NCBI GenBank assembly: GCA_009869945.1 | Contig: WIXG01000160.1 | Location: 106,473-170,472, forward strand | Source of the DNA: Mesaphorura yosii | Lineage: Eukaryota > Arthropoda > Collembola > Poduromorpha > Tullbergiidae | Direction: 5' to 3' | Length of the DNA: 64,000 nucleotides | Part shown: piece by piece, positions 48,641 through 60,429 of the stretch | How the letters are laid out: every line of letters begins with the position of its first letter | How positions within the stretch are numbered: position 1 is the first letter of the stretch | Translations under genes and position numbers: made by a program | The notes under the pieces: model-generated | Databases searched by the model: none | What the model saw: the letters and a program-made list of their open reading frames with translations, nothing else | Told to the model about the DNA's origin: nothing

Positions 48641-51600
48641 ATGCCTTCACATTCGCCTTTGGCAAGTAGCAACAGTAACGAACCAGTGCCAGTGCCTGAA
48701 ATCAGAGTCAAAACGGCCTACAATGGGTAAGCACAAAAAGAAAAGATTTTTTCGAATTGTTTCGATGGCTGAATGACTGTGTGATATTTGTGAATGCAGG
48801 GAAGTGATGATTACGTACATAAGCCCCAAGCTGACTCTGGAGCAGCTCTTTGACGAAATTCGTGATATCTGCAAATTCGCTCCGGACCAGCCATTCACAG
48901 TAAAATGGATCGACGAGGAAGGTCAGCAAATAGCCTCATTTTCTTAATATTTTCACGCAAATAACGCTCCTTGCCTAAACTTTGATGTTGGTTTGGCGGT
49001 GATTTTCAGGGGATCCATGTATAATCTCCGACCAGATCGAACTGGACGAGGCCATTCGTCTTTACGAAATAAACAAGGACTCGGAAATCGTTCTTCACGG
49101 TAAGCATAACCAAATTCAGCAACCTAACATCGATTAGAGAATAGTAATTTTGGATTTCGGACCGAATTTGAGATGGTTGAAGCGATGTTGCATTGCGTTT
49201 TGGGGAAAATCAACAAAAGACGACCGTCGATTTGTTATTGCACGTGAGTAGCTCTCCACATGATTCCTCTTCGAATGAGACCCGCATGCGCACCACCACG
49301 CAGTGTAGAGCGAGAAGAAAGTCGAGCGCTTTCACATTTCACTCGGCTGACTTTCTCTCTGGTTCGAATTGGCTTTCCTGTTTCCATCCAGACTTCGTTC
49401 CATCAGGACGGTTGAGAGTGAAAGTCTGCATATTTGCATCCGTATTCGCAAGGTTTTAGAAACAGCAGTGACAGTGGCCAGCAACCGATCTTAATAATTC
49501 AAATATACAATCCTGCAGTGCTACGCGATTTTCATCGATGTAGCTTGTGGGTTCGAGCACTGTGAAATTTGCATTGAGTCCCATTCGCACGAAGATACTT
49601 CTAATAATGGTCGCAATTCTCGCAATTTTAAATGTATACTACATTAACGTGAATGATAATTGATTAGTAGAACCGACGTAAAATTTCAGACACAATTTCG
49701 ACAAGACTCATTTTCACACAACTGTGCTTGACTCGTATTCGAACGTCGAAACCAAGTCGCAGTACTGTGCAGAAGATTAAGAAGAAAAAGTCCCTGGGAA
49801 AACTCATTAATCTTTTTCATTCCGTACGTGACAAAAATTTGTGCCATTCTGAGAAAAAGTTTGTTGAAAAGTTTTTGCAATCACGACTTTCACGCGAAAA
49901 GGGAAGTGCTGAATCTCTGTTTGTGACCATCATGGCGTGGGGTTACTGGGCGTCCTCCACCACCGAGCTCGGAGCGCAGAAGCTTGAAGGTACACCTGTG
50001 CAATTAATTAGTAATTAATCAGGCGGCAATGGCATGCAGGAGAAATGTTTTGCAGTGCTGAACCGTGAATTTTAATGCTCAGTGGTTCTTGTCTCGGAAT
50101 TCCATGCGCTTGGTGAGAGTGATATTGATTTTTACGCGAGGAGAGAAAAAAGTTGTCCGTGTTTTTTTGGCCGATGGATGGATGGATGGGAGTTTGATGT
50201 TATGTACTTGTTACTTGTTGTACTTGTCCTCCTACTTGTTGTGCATAAAACATGAAAGGAGAGCAGCGGTCTGGAAATGGAAACACGGCTCGTAAAGTCG
50301 TAAAACTAGGCGAGGAACGAGTTGAGAATTTTATTCCATTTCTCTTGGAGCGGGTTGCTGGAGCATGAGCGCATGCATGACTGACTGAAATTACAGAGAA
50401 AGAATGAAAAGTCAGAAGATGAAAGAAATCGAAGGTGAAAGCACGATCATGTCTAATTTATGGCGTGAGGCACTCCAGGGAACTCCAAATTACGAAATTA
50501 CAACTCGTGTCGGTTGGCGTTGGAAGAGGAAGAATGCCGACCAGGGACTTTATCGCTCCGCGCACCACGGATGAGGAATTCGACTCATTTGGCTAATGGC
50601 CCTGTGTTCTTTTCTTTGGCAGTATTTCCCAATTTGCCAGTGCCTGGAATGCCCTGTCAAGGAGAAGACCGTAAGTCATTCCTCATCGATTCTTTTCGGA
50701 AAATTGATTCTATTTTTAAAACCCGGAGATGAAACCCATTCTTTCGTTCTTCGTATGCAGGGAGCATTTATCGACGTGGAGCGAGACGCTGGCGGAAGCT
50801 GTATCGAGTCAATGGCCATATTTTCCAGGCAAAGAGATTCAATCGGGTAAGACAAACGAATGCTTTTCAATTCTCATCTTCCAACTGTCTCTCAGATCAA
50901 AAATGAAGCATAGCCTAATGAGTCAACCGGAAATCGATTCAGCGTCAAAGACAAAGCCCAAAACAAGAGTGACTTTTCCTTTTGTCGTCTCATTTGTAAA
51001 GACGGGGATCAGACGACGGGTTTATGAACTCATTTCTGGCCGGGGTGCAGTGCATTGTTTACGTTGGGAAGATAAAGTCACAGTTGATGCGGAGTCTGGT
51101 CGTGGTGTTAAGTGAAATATCCAGGCCGTCTCCCCTTCCAAAAAGCATCGCCCTGCTCGCGCGATTCACGTCTCCGTGTACTCTGCGTTCTGATTTTTGT
51201 CTATAAATAGCTTTGTCGTTCAGCAAACTTGCTGAGAATGCACAAATGATTCAGTCAGCCTCTGAAATAATGTTATCTCAGCAGTCCCAGTGAATAGAAA
51301 TTCAAACAAGCATCTTTTAATCCGGTGGCCGTGTGCCTTTTAAATACTTTTGTCCTTTGATTGCAGCGAGCGTTCTGCGCGTACTGCAACGACCGGATTT
51401 GGGGTCTTGGTCGGCAGGGCTTCAAGTGCACGCAGTGCAAGCTGCTCGTGCACAAAAAGTGCCACAAACTGGTGCGCATCTTCTGCTCGAACGATGCTTC
51501 GGCGACACTCTTGTCCACCTCCTCCGCCTCCTCACAGCACCACCCCCACTCGGCAGACTCCTCCATGTTCATCGACGACCACGTCGCGGCCGCCTGGACG

Positions 51601-53569
51601 CGCCACTCCAGGCACAACGGAGACAGCTCAGGCTCAGATAACAAAGGCAAGTGCAACTCTCGCGAAATTAACTTTACGACGTGACTTATGCGCTTAGCAA
51701 CTGAGCACAGACTCTCTTCTGTGCTGTACTGAGAGCATTTAACCCTTCGTCGTGTTATGCAAGCAGAATGGAGAAGTTGCTCGAGTGTGTGTCCCGCTGG
51801 CAGGGTTCAGCTAGCCAATTTATTTATCGCAGTTATAATCAGGGCCAATTTAATCTGTGCTCTTTGTCTTTAATCGAGTGTCAGTTGAGTGCTATTCAAC
51901 AAAAGGCCAACACCCAGTAAATATCTTGCCACTTTCATTCAGAATGGCCTTTTCAAAGTCCAGAATTCGAGACTTTCTGAAAAAGTTTTTTGCAGTGCAA
52001 TTCATTGGAAAGAAGGCCCTCAAACTGCTGATAAAGACGAGTGCGCGTTTATTTATTCTCTTGCGATGGGACTCCTTTTCAGGCGTGAAGGGGAAGCGGA
52101 AGGGCTCTACCGAGTCGCCCGAGGGCCTCATGCCCGGCGTGGTGCGCTCGCTCTCGGGCACGTTCCCCGGGTCGGAGGACGGGGCCAAGGCGGACGAGAG
52201 TCTGGAACCTGGGCGTCAGCGTCAGTACTGCCTACAGGACTTTGAACTGATTCGCGTCATTGGTCGAGGGAGCTACGCCAAGGTGTTGATGGTCGAGCTG
52301 AAGAAGACGAATCGGATCTACGCGATGAAAGTGATCAAGAAGGCGCTGGTGACTGACGACGAGGACATTGACTGGGTGCAGACGGAGAAGCACGTCTTTG
52401 AGGTTAGAATCATTCATAATGAACACAGTTTTAATTTGTGAATTAATTTGCTAACGAGTTAATCTGTGCAAGGAAGACTGCCTCCAACCACCCATTCCTC
52501 GTCGGCCTCCACTCCTGCTTCCAAACACCCTCCAGACTCTTCTTCGTCATCGAGTTTGTGCGCGGGGGCGACCTAATGTTCCACATGCAGCGACAGCGAC
52601 GACTTCCAGAAGAACACGCCCGCTTCTACGCAGCGGAAATCAGCATCGCACTCAACTTCCTCCATGTCAAAGGTCAGCCAAATAGACCAACCCCTGACTT
52701 TGTTCTTACGAGTTGATTTCAACTGGAATTTTGATGTGTTAGGCGTGATTTATCGAGACTTGAAACTGGACAATGTGTTGCTGGACCACGAAGGCCACAT
52801 CAAGCTGACAGACTACGGCATGTGCAAGGAGGGCATTCGCCCGGGTGACACAACCTCTACCTTCTGCGGCACGCCGAACTACATCGCGCCAGAGATCCTG
52901 CGTGGGGAGGACTACTCCTTCTCGGTCGATTGGTGGGCCCTCGGAGTGCTGCTATACGAGATGCTGGCGGGCAGAAGCCCCTTTGACATTTTCGGAACGA
53001 CCGACAACCCAGACCTCAACTCGGAGGACTACCTCTTCCAAGTCATTCTGGAGAAGACCATCCGAATCCCACGCTCGCTCTCTGTCAAGGCAGCTTCAGT
53101 CCTCAAGGGATTCCTCAACAAGAACCCCGCAGAGCGCCTCGCGTGTCACCCCGAGACGGGCTTCTCCGACATCCTCACGCACGGCTTCTTCAAGAGTATC
53201 GACTGGGACCTCGTAAGTCAACATTCAATTATTCTCGGCAGGCCATCCTCTGCGTGTTGTCTGAATAAACGTATGCCCTTTCTGTTTGCAGTTGGAGAAA
53301 AAGCAAATTACGCCTCCCTTCAAGCCTAAACTCGAGTCTGATCGTGACTTGGAGCACTTTGACCCGCAGTTTACTTCCGAACCCGTGCAGCTAACGCCAG
53401 ACGATTCGTAAGACATTACACTATTAAGACATTGCAATAATTTGCGGGCACCCGCTGATAAAGAATTGTTTTCGTGTGCAGGCGTGTGATCGACAAGATT
53501 GACCAATCGGAGTTTGAGGGTTTCGAGTATGTGAATCCGTTGCTGATGTCTCTCGAGGATTGTGTTTAA
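48641..53569 (+). CDS. aPKC: Atypical protein kinase C (aPKC)
   Basis: Cell-polarity kinase of the Par complex. Exons: 48641-48726, 48800-48921, 49010-49099, 50623-50670, 50761-50846, 51367-51646, 52083-52402, 52477-52672, 52743-53212, 53292-53407, 53482-53569; 1902 nt, 633 residues. Order: PB1 domain (about 25-100, Par6/p62 binding), pseudosubstrate [14 protein letters not shown], one C1 domain ([18 protein letters not shown]), a Ser-rich linker, and the kinase ([47 protein letters not shown], the aPKC turn motif LTPDD and acidic hydrophobic motif [10 protein letters not shown]) ending SLEDCV. The intron at 51647 has donor GCAAGT; the nearby GT would shift the kinase frame, so it is GC-AG. 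The acceptor at 52476 is weak (AAGGAAG). Two alternative N-termini are listed separately. AATAAA at 54189. Confidence 0.96.
49932..49989 (+). CDS. aPKC: Candidate alternative first exon of aPKC (PB1-less isoform)
   Basis: In the 1.5-kb intron between the PB1 exons and the pseudosubstrate exon, ATG at 49932 encodes [19 protein letters not shown] and ends GAAG|GTACAC. Its phase (1) is exactly that of the PB1 exon it would replace, so it joins [12 protein letters not shown] in frame. The frame is also open about 200 bp upstream. A product starting here would keep the pseudosubstrate, C1 and kinase but lose Par6 binding. Transcription from an internal promoter is inferred, not seen. Confidence 0.4.
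51944..52082 (+). CDS. aPKC: Candidate kinase-only start of aPKC (PKM-like)
   Basis: Directly upstream of the exon at 52083, the frame is open through the splice acceptor back to 51857. An ATG at 51944 in good context (CAGAATGGCC) would add [16 protein letters not shown] and a basic hydrophobic stretch before GVKGKRKGS and the kinase. A product from here would lack PB1, pseudosubstrate and C1, like the vertebrate PKM-zeta form made from an internal promoter. TATAAATA at 51202 is the only promoter-like motif nearby. This may be just an open intron. Confidence 0.25.
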
Positions 53570-54289
53570 CCAACGGCCGGCCTTTTCCGTAGAATACTAC
53601 GGGAAAAGTGCAAAAATTGAAATAAGAATTTGGTGTGTACTTAACTCGGTCATTCCTGCTGTAGTCGAGTCCATTCACGATGCAATAAGCAATCAGATAT
53701 ACGTAAAAGGAGCTAACTAACTAGCGTTAAGGTAGTTAAGGCCAAGGCAGAGTACCTTTTATACGACAATCACTAACCGACAACATAGGCCAAGGGCAGA
53801 TTAGATTATCTTCCTCTTTTGTACACAATTTCAGACTCGTATCACAACCATCACTGTGCCAATTTTAACAATTTGCAAGCTTTTATCTCTCAACAGCCTT
53901 GAGCCCCAGTCGCGGCTGACGATGGGCGAGTTTCCATTCTTTTACAATTTGCGAACGTTGCCTCTCATATTTGCACAAGATAAGCCATCCTGCTTTTATC
54001 TTTACTCCATTTCGTTTGACTTGACTGGCAGCAAGAGCAACCAAGTGCTTATCAATTCAGTACAGCTTAAACTCCGTATTTATAACGAGTTTTGTTACAT
54101 GCAGCCGTTTAAATTTAAATCCTGTACAATATCACTAATAATTAATTATACGTTAATATAACAAGATTCCTTGTTTATTTGAGAAGTTAATAAAAACTGC
54201 AAATTAAACAATCCTCGAACGTCGCCTCGCCGCAAGATGAGGCCCAACTAATTCGCCGACCCACGTGTCAGACCTCCGGCAGATGGAAG
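53570..54289. other. aPKC 3' UTR and start of next gene
   Basis: AT-rich 3' UTR with AATAAA at 54189-54194, about 100 bp before the next start codon. No supported ORF. Confidence 0.45.
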
Positions 54290-55074
54290 ATGTTTGGATC
54301 CCAGCTGCGGACGTTCAAGCGTGGAATTTGGCGGTACAGAATTCTCCTGCTCAAGTTTTGTCTCTTCATTTTGTTCATCATTGTGTTTCTGGTCACGCTA
54401 CTCCAAATTCTGAGACCTCCGAGTGAGATCAGGATCCTGGTGCTGGACACAAAGACAGACGTGCCTGGAACTTCGTGGATCGTGGCTGTGGAAGGCTACA
54501 AATACTACCACGATTTGGGCCACTTCGCCTCGGAGCACGAGCGCACGAGCGAATTCGATCTGAGAAACATCTTCAAACCCCGAAATGCTGCTGGCGAGGG
54601 ACTGTGGCTCCAGTCTCAGGCGCAAGGCACCAACGTCATTCGCTTGACAGAATTTCAGTTTCCGGACATGCACGAGAAAGAAGTTTTGGTGGCCCTGCAC
54701 GCATACGTGCATGGACGCGGTGCATACTTGCAAGTCAACCTATGCAACTCCGTCACAGGAGCCACCTCGAAGTTTGTGATAACGTCGGAGCTCTTTGAGA
54801 ACGGATTCTGCAACAAAATCATTCCGTTGGAGTTCTCAGGCGGTGCAGACCAAGTAAGTCGGTTCCAAGTCGGACAGTTTAGCAAGTTTAACTGCTGGCG
54901 GCTCAAATCACAAAGGTTTTGATGTTGTAGATAGAGATTATCAGTTACGTGGATACGGATGATGGACACACGCGGTCGTTCGTCCTGATTGACAAGGTGC
55001 TGGTGGTCGTGGCGGCCGCAGGAACGAGTCGCAGCTTCATGCACTCTCTGATGCCCAGTCACTGGTGTGCTTGA
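54290..55074 (+). CDS. Type II single-pass membrane protein, 235 aa, unrecognised
   Basis: Exons 54290-54853 and 54931-55074 (phase 0, GT-AG). A short basic cytoplasmic tail (MFGSQLRTFKRGIWRYR) is followed by a long hydrophobic anchor (LLLKFCLFILFIIVFLVTLL, about residues 19-38). The ectodomain is rich in predicted beta strands (SWIVAVEGYKYYHDLGHFAS, EKEVLVALHAYVHG, GAYLQVNLCN) with two or three cysteines and ends in a second hydrophobic strand (VLIDKVLVVVAAAG). Codon use is strongly biased as in other real genes here. It could be a lumenal or extracellular beta-sandwich protein. AATAAA at 55117. No family recognised. Confidence 0.7.
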
Positions 55075-56035
55075 CTAATTGCCTTTGTTACAATTCATGT
55101 TGAGATCTTAATTCAAAATAAAGCATCCCATGTTATTAGAGACAAAAGAGAGAAGGACTGCGAATGGAGTGCCAAGAGTGAGTGAGGTGGTTTGTTGTTG
55201 GAAACGAGTGCTAGCAACGGAAGTTCGGTTACGGTTCAGCTTCTAAGAATGCAACGTGATAATAAGTCAAGTGACGTCAGCGAACCGGACAAAAGTGTTA
55301 TTAGAGGAGCAAAGTCGCAAAGCGATTCATTTTACTTTTTTGGAGTTTCCAAACGCCTTCAGCCGTTCGCTGATCGTTCGCTGTACGATCTTGTGACAGA
55401 AAGCTGTTAGCTCTTCATCTTTACATCCAAATTATTACGAGAGTCACGATCTCCAGTATGAGCAAACGTAAAGACTGTTCTTTATGAAGAAGTTGCATAA
55501 GTACAAGTTCAAAGGCTATCAGTGCCCGTTGGACAGGTTGAAGTTATTTACAACACTACGAGTACAACAGTCGGCAGTCATCGTCACCAGCCATGTCATA
55601 AGATAATTCGTAAACTCAGTTCTTGGAATCCTCAACTACGACAACTCGTCTCCACCATCAACAGAATCTACGCTCTTCGAAGATTAGTCGGGTCGTCTTA
55701 ATCATTATGCTTAGTAGTAAACTAAGCATTACTGCATAAAAACAAGTACGTTGTGGCTCTCCATTCAAGCACCAAAGGTCTGCATTGATCATTCTGACAC
55801 TTGTTAAATTGAGTCAAGCACTGACTCATTGAGCTGCACGTCGGACGAGCAGGCATTTCTTATTTAAGTTGAGAGTTGGCAACCTTAAACCAATTGACAT
55901 TTGTAAACAGGACGTTTCAATTGAGATAACTTAAATTACGATCATTCCAGAATACGTGAGGACTACAGTCGGGTCCAAGAATACGAGTGACTTACTTTCA
56001 GTCTGCTATTTCGCCTTCCCTTGCAATTGGACAAA
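55075..56035. other. Intergenic
   Basis: AATAAA at 55117-55122 ends the previous gene. The rest is AT-rich 5' flank of the Gly-rich gene; nothing supported. Confidence 0.4.
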
Positions 56036-57332
56036 ATGAGCACTTGGACATCATTTGCGATTTTACTGTTCACATTCGGCTGCGCAGTGAACACCGCACT
56101 TGGAAACTTGGACGACCTGAATAGCCAAATTATTCCAAACTCCCAACTCACCGGTGTGGAGAACAATTCGAAGACACTCGGAAACGAGACAGAGAATGGA
56201 AATATAACTCGCGTAAGTCGAACTTTATAAGTCAGTGAGTAGACAACCCAAATGCCAGCCACTGAAACTGCGGTGGACTGTGGTTATTGTAAATTTCATA
56301 ATTTCGTAGCCTAGGAAGATGAATGAGGGCGCCCTTATGAAGACCTTCTTCAGCTCCACTCTGGGTCAATTCAATGACTACGCGAAGGACGCCAAGCTAG
56401 CTGAGAAATTGGTTGCCGATCTGAAGAAAAACGGAACCGACGTCGACACGTTCTTCAACAACATGACCAACAACGCAACGTTCGAGGAGGAGTGGCGTCG
56501 CTCCCACCCGCAGTACTACTCCACACACCATCACTACTATGGAGGGGGCTACGGAGGGGGCTACGGTGGGTACGGCTACGGACACTCCTTCATCCCGATT
56601 CCACTCCTCTTCGGCGGGGGCTTCGGCCGATCCTCATTTGGGTTCGGGAGACCGTCGTACAAGTCCGCCATGATGATGGCCGCCCTGCCCATGGTGGCGC
56701 GGTCCCTGAGCAACCGCAACAACTACAAGGGGCAGTACAACGCAGGCTACCTGAGTCCCTTTGGAGGCACCAACAACTTCGGGAAGGGATTTGGTGGAGG
56801 CACCAACTTTGGAGCGACCCACAACCAAGGCCAAAATTATGGGCAGAATGTCAACTACGGGCGAAACTACGGAGGCAACGCATACCCCAGCAACACGTAT
56901 GGAACCGGAACAGGCGGTGGAGCAAATTATGGCTGGGTCAATCCACAGTCCACGAACAATCTCAACACCGGAACTGGACAGCGGACGGGCATGGGCACAA
57001 ACGTGGGGTGGAATATTCCCAACACGGGAGCCGGGGCGGGCAACAACCTGAATGCTGGAAGCGGCAGAGTGGGAACTGGCTCGACATCCAACGTCGGCTG
57101 GAACATTCCCAACACAAACACGCACAGTGCTGCAGGAGGGGCGACAAACTACGGCTGGACCGTGCCCAAGCCCGCGACCAACCACGGAACAAGCGGCGGG
57201 TCCGGAAGCAGTGGCAGCAACTACGGCTGGAACCTGGGCGGCAGCAACACCGCGTCGCGCCCACGCACCAGCAGTGGACGGAGCAGTGGCCGAAGCGGTG
57301 GTGGTCGTGTGGGCGGCCGAGGCAGAGGCTAA
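56036..57332 (+). CDS. Secreted Gly/Asn/Tyr-rich repeat protein
   Basis: Exons 56036-56212 and 56310-57332; 399 residues. The signal peptide is MSTWTSFAILLFTFGCAVN with likely cleavage near TALG. A conserved-looking acidic/helical part follows (LGQFNDYAKDAKLAEKLVAD, NNMTNNATF, glycosylation sites), then YYGGGYGGGYGGYGYG, a short hydrophobic segment (SFIPIPLLFGGGFG), and about 200 residues of Gly/Asn/Thr repeats. These repeats contain the recurring units NYGW (three times) and NVGWNIPNT (twice), and a final Ser/Arg/Gly run (GGRVGGRGRG). The style is that of cuticle, silk or adhesive/mucus matrix proteins; function cannot be assigned. Good GC-ending codon bias. AATAAA at 57410. Confidence 0.75.
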
Positions 57333-58713
57333 GCCAACATCAACCAAAGACGCTGCCTTCACTTTTGTTCCCTTGAATTTGTTAATTTACTTTATTACCT
57401 CGAAACCTGAATAAACTGTTGTTAAAGTGCAGTGTGCATTAGGCTCACGTGGAGATGCATTAATAAAGTCATCATATTTCATTTCATGTCACTGCTGTGG
57501 TCGTCCAACACGACAAGAAATGCACACGATGTTGGACAATGAGATGATGATGGGAGTGAAATGGATCGCGTCAATTACTGACGCATCCGCCCCTCGCTCA
57601 CTGCGTCACTGCACTGATTGAATTCACGAATGAGCAATTTGTGCAGGTGACACTTGTTGCAGTCGCTTGCAGGGGAGCGAGATGCGAGAAGGGATGATGG
57701 AGATTTAATGGATAAGGCACGAAGGGAGGGAGGCAAACTCAGCATCCAGCAGTATCACAACAATGCAATGCAATGAAAGGATCCACAGTCCAATAAACAC
57801 ACAAGCAAACACTTTTTAAATGTGTGTAAGCGATACGCATCTCGCAGGCAGGCAGGCACGAACCGAGACTGATGCGAGGAGAGATGCGGACAGTTGCAAA
57901 CCACATGTTGGCTTCCCAGGCCAGTGCTCTTGCCCGTGTCACTGATCCGTGCTGATAGCTGGCTCGTGCCTGCATTCTGCTGCAGAGCACTGCGATAAGC
58001 CTGCCAGTGTTGTGCCAAGCTTTCACGGACACGCGTCCTCACTTGACGTTTGACACCCCGACGCGTGTCGCCTGACCAGCCGAGTTCTGAGCGTCTTGAC
58101 GCGAAATCAATTAACCACGTGCAAAGAAAGAAAACTGCGAAGGATAAATGAGAAATGGACAATCAGGAGGTTCAGAGATTCGGTGATTTTGTTTTATGCT
58201 CAAATGCAAAGTGCAAATATTTACATGAAAGCTAATGCTGAGATTTTAAAGCACTATGCCCGTTGAATCGGGTTGAGGGGATGAGAGGAGATTGATTTCA
58301 TTGTCCCATTCATCTCTTTCTGCATACGAATGAATGAATCCACAATTCGGGTTTTTGGTCTTTCGGGTCGTCAGCTGCGAATTCTTCGGATTACGATTCC
58401 GAGTCGCGATGCGTATTAAATTGAAATTAAAATCCCGTTCTTCGTGGTTGCAACAGGTGACTCGACCGAGCAGAGCACCCAGACCACAGATCGGGTGCGG
58501 ACTCGCCGCAGCTGACGCGCAGAGATGAAATGAAACCGAGACAAATCGACGCATCGAGCCCGGGACCTGATTTCCAATCTACCCGTCTTTTGTGTGGTGA
58601 CTTTGCAGGGAGGAGCAACTCTCATTATAACGCGATTATTGTCAACATGAAGTCTCAACCAAACCAACCTGCGGCTGAGTTACCCCGGATCATGCACCAA
58701 TTCAGTTATCAGC
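57333..58713. other. Intergenic, 5' region of PRDM13
   Basis: No supported ORF. AATAAA at 57410-57415 ends the Gly-rich gene. An upstream PRDM13 exon may lie near 58647 (ATG AAG TCT), and an acceptor-like TCAGTTATCAG sits just before the ATG at 58714. Confidence 0.35.
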
Positions 58714-59976
58714 ATGAACCGACTCCAGACACACGCACAAGTGCGCGTCGTCGCCGCCACAGAAATCCCAGCGGGCGCCCGCTCATCGCCATTCGTCCTC
58801 AACTCCAGCATTGTCACTGCGGGGCTCGGGGAACTCCGCAAGATCAAAGGTCAGATCACCGTCGGCCTAAGTGGCCTTACAGCCGAAATCAGCGTTTTGA
58901 GTCCGCTTCCAAGGTCCTGCTTCTGGCCCAGGCTGGTTCAGTTCGCCCCAGACTGCCACGTGCAGAACGTGCGACTCTGTCGCCTCCACCCGCAGCCAGA
59001 CTCCGTTGTCGTTCTGCAGGCCATCAGGAAGGTCGAGGCTAGGGAGTCTCTTCGGCTGTGGTTCGGCGAGGACCTGCTCGTCAGCGCCCTGATTCCTCCA
59101 TACCTGAGTCCCATCAATATCAAAGGTAAACACAAGTTCACCAACCTGCCATGCTGCTTGCTTGTGGGGTTGGGGCATTGTGAGACAAGTGGCATTTTCT
59201 AAGGTTCGATTTGTTTCACAGGCGGAAAAAGTTACGTGTGTGACAAGTGCGGTCTCGCCTGTGAAGCCCCGAACGAGCTGAAGCTCCACCTCGCCCTCAA
59301 CTGCGGCCGCTTCTCCATCGACACAATTTGGACCCGGCTGGCCTCTTCGGTGCCGGGTTCAGAGCCTGAGTCCGACCTCCGTCCGCCGAAATCCCTGGCA
59401 GCTCGAAGCTCACTCCAACCACAACTCACGCTTCCAGTCGACTTCTCCAACCGCGTCATCCGAGCCCCGTTCTTCGTCCCTCCGCTGGGCGGTGGCCACC
59501 ACTTCGTCATCCGCCAGGATCCTGACTCGACATCCACGACTACTGAGCCAGCGCCGGCACCCACCAGACGCGGTGAAAGCGGGGCGTCTGAGCGCCGCGG
59601 TCTTGCCATCGCGCAGGCGCAGCACCGAGTGCTGGCGGAGCAGCACGCGCACCTCGAGTCGCTGGTGAGCAACATGGGGAAGGGGAAGAACGGACACGTG
59701 TGCCTCTACTGCGGGAAGCTCTACTCCCGCAAGTACGGCCTCAAGATCCACATCCGGACACACACGGGCTACAAACCCCTCGCCTGCAAAATCTGCCACC
59801 GTCCCTTCGGAGACCCGAGCAACCTCAACAAACACGTGAGACTTCACTCAGACGGGGCCACGCCGTACAAGTGTGATGCCTGCGGTAAGGTCCTCGTGCG
59901 ACGGAGGGACCTAGAAAGGCATGTGCAGTCAAGGCACGCGGATCTCATCCGGGACTCCATCAGGAGCTCAGAGTAA
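58714..59976 (+). CDS. Prdm13: PRDM13-like PR/SET and zinc-finger transcription factor
   Basis: PRDM13 is a neural-fate repressor acting with bHLH proteins. Exons 58714-59125 and 59222-59976; 388 residues from this ATG. A divergent PR/SET-like region occupies residues 5-135 (VRVVAATEIPAGARSSPF, then RKVEARESLRLWFGEDLLV, where the usual EELxxWY becomes ESLRLWF). One finger follows (CDKCGLACEAPNELKLH, with a Cys in place of the last His), then a Pro/Ser linker and three C-terminal fingers: CLYCGKLYSRKYGLKIHIRT, CKICHRPFGDPSNLNKHVRL and CDACGKVLVRRRDLERHVQS. The last three are the signature PRDM13 array. The start is uncertain because an upstream exon could add residues. AATAAA at 60152; the stop is tail-to-tail with RPC8. 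Confidence 0.9.
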
Positions 59977-60429
59977 TCCGATTTTCTGTGCCAGCCGCAT
60001 CTACGCAGTCACTAGTCAGTTACTGGTCACTGATAACACATGGCTTGTGCTATAATAATTTTACCTGAGCTCTTTGCGCTCAGAATTCTCTTCTGATCAA
60101 CTTTCGCCCCAATTCTAGACCAAAGTGTGACAAAATTTTACTGTATAATTGAATAAACACGACCTGTACAGGTTCCATCACAATCCAACAGCACAATGTG
60201 CACTTTTCCCGTTTCTCATAATTTGTTATAATTTCCGTTTGTAATTTCTACCTTAACTTTTATTTAAATTTACGGAGAAAGAAGCCTTGGACTCAACTTG
60301 TGCACTGCCTTCGTCAAACCTATCAAATGAGGCCTCATCTCATGCTGGTCGAAGGATCGAATCAAGGGTTTTATTTTTGTTCACCTGTACATTGAATAGA
60401 GACAGTCTATTTTATTCTAGGCGAGGTAT
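59977..60429. other. Convergent 3' ends of PRDM13 and RPC8
   Basis: AATAAA at 60152 (plus) and its complement at 60371-60376 (minus) mark the two ends; the UTRs need not overlap. No ORF supported. Confidence 0.5.

Noticed and set aside
50173-50190. Short GATG tandem repeat
   Set aside because: About four units; an ordinary microsatellite.
51202-51209. TATAAATA as a definite internal aPKC promoter
   Set aside because: A single TATA match without an initiator at the right distance; mentioned only as weak support for the kinase-only start.
56492-57376. 294-codon ORF in another frame of the Gly-rich gene, and a 242-codon antisense ORF
   Set aside because: Both mirror the repetitive Gly/Asn codons; only the called frame has a signal peptide and repeats with conserved Trp.
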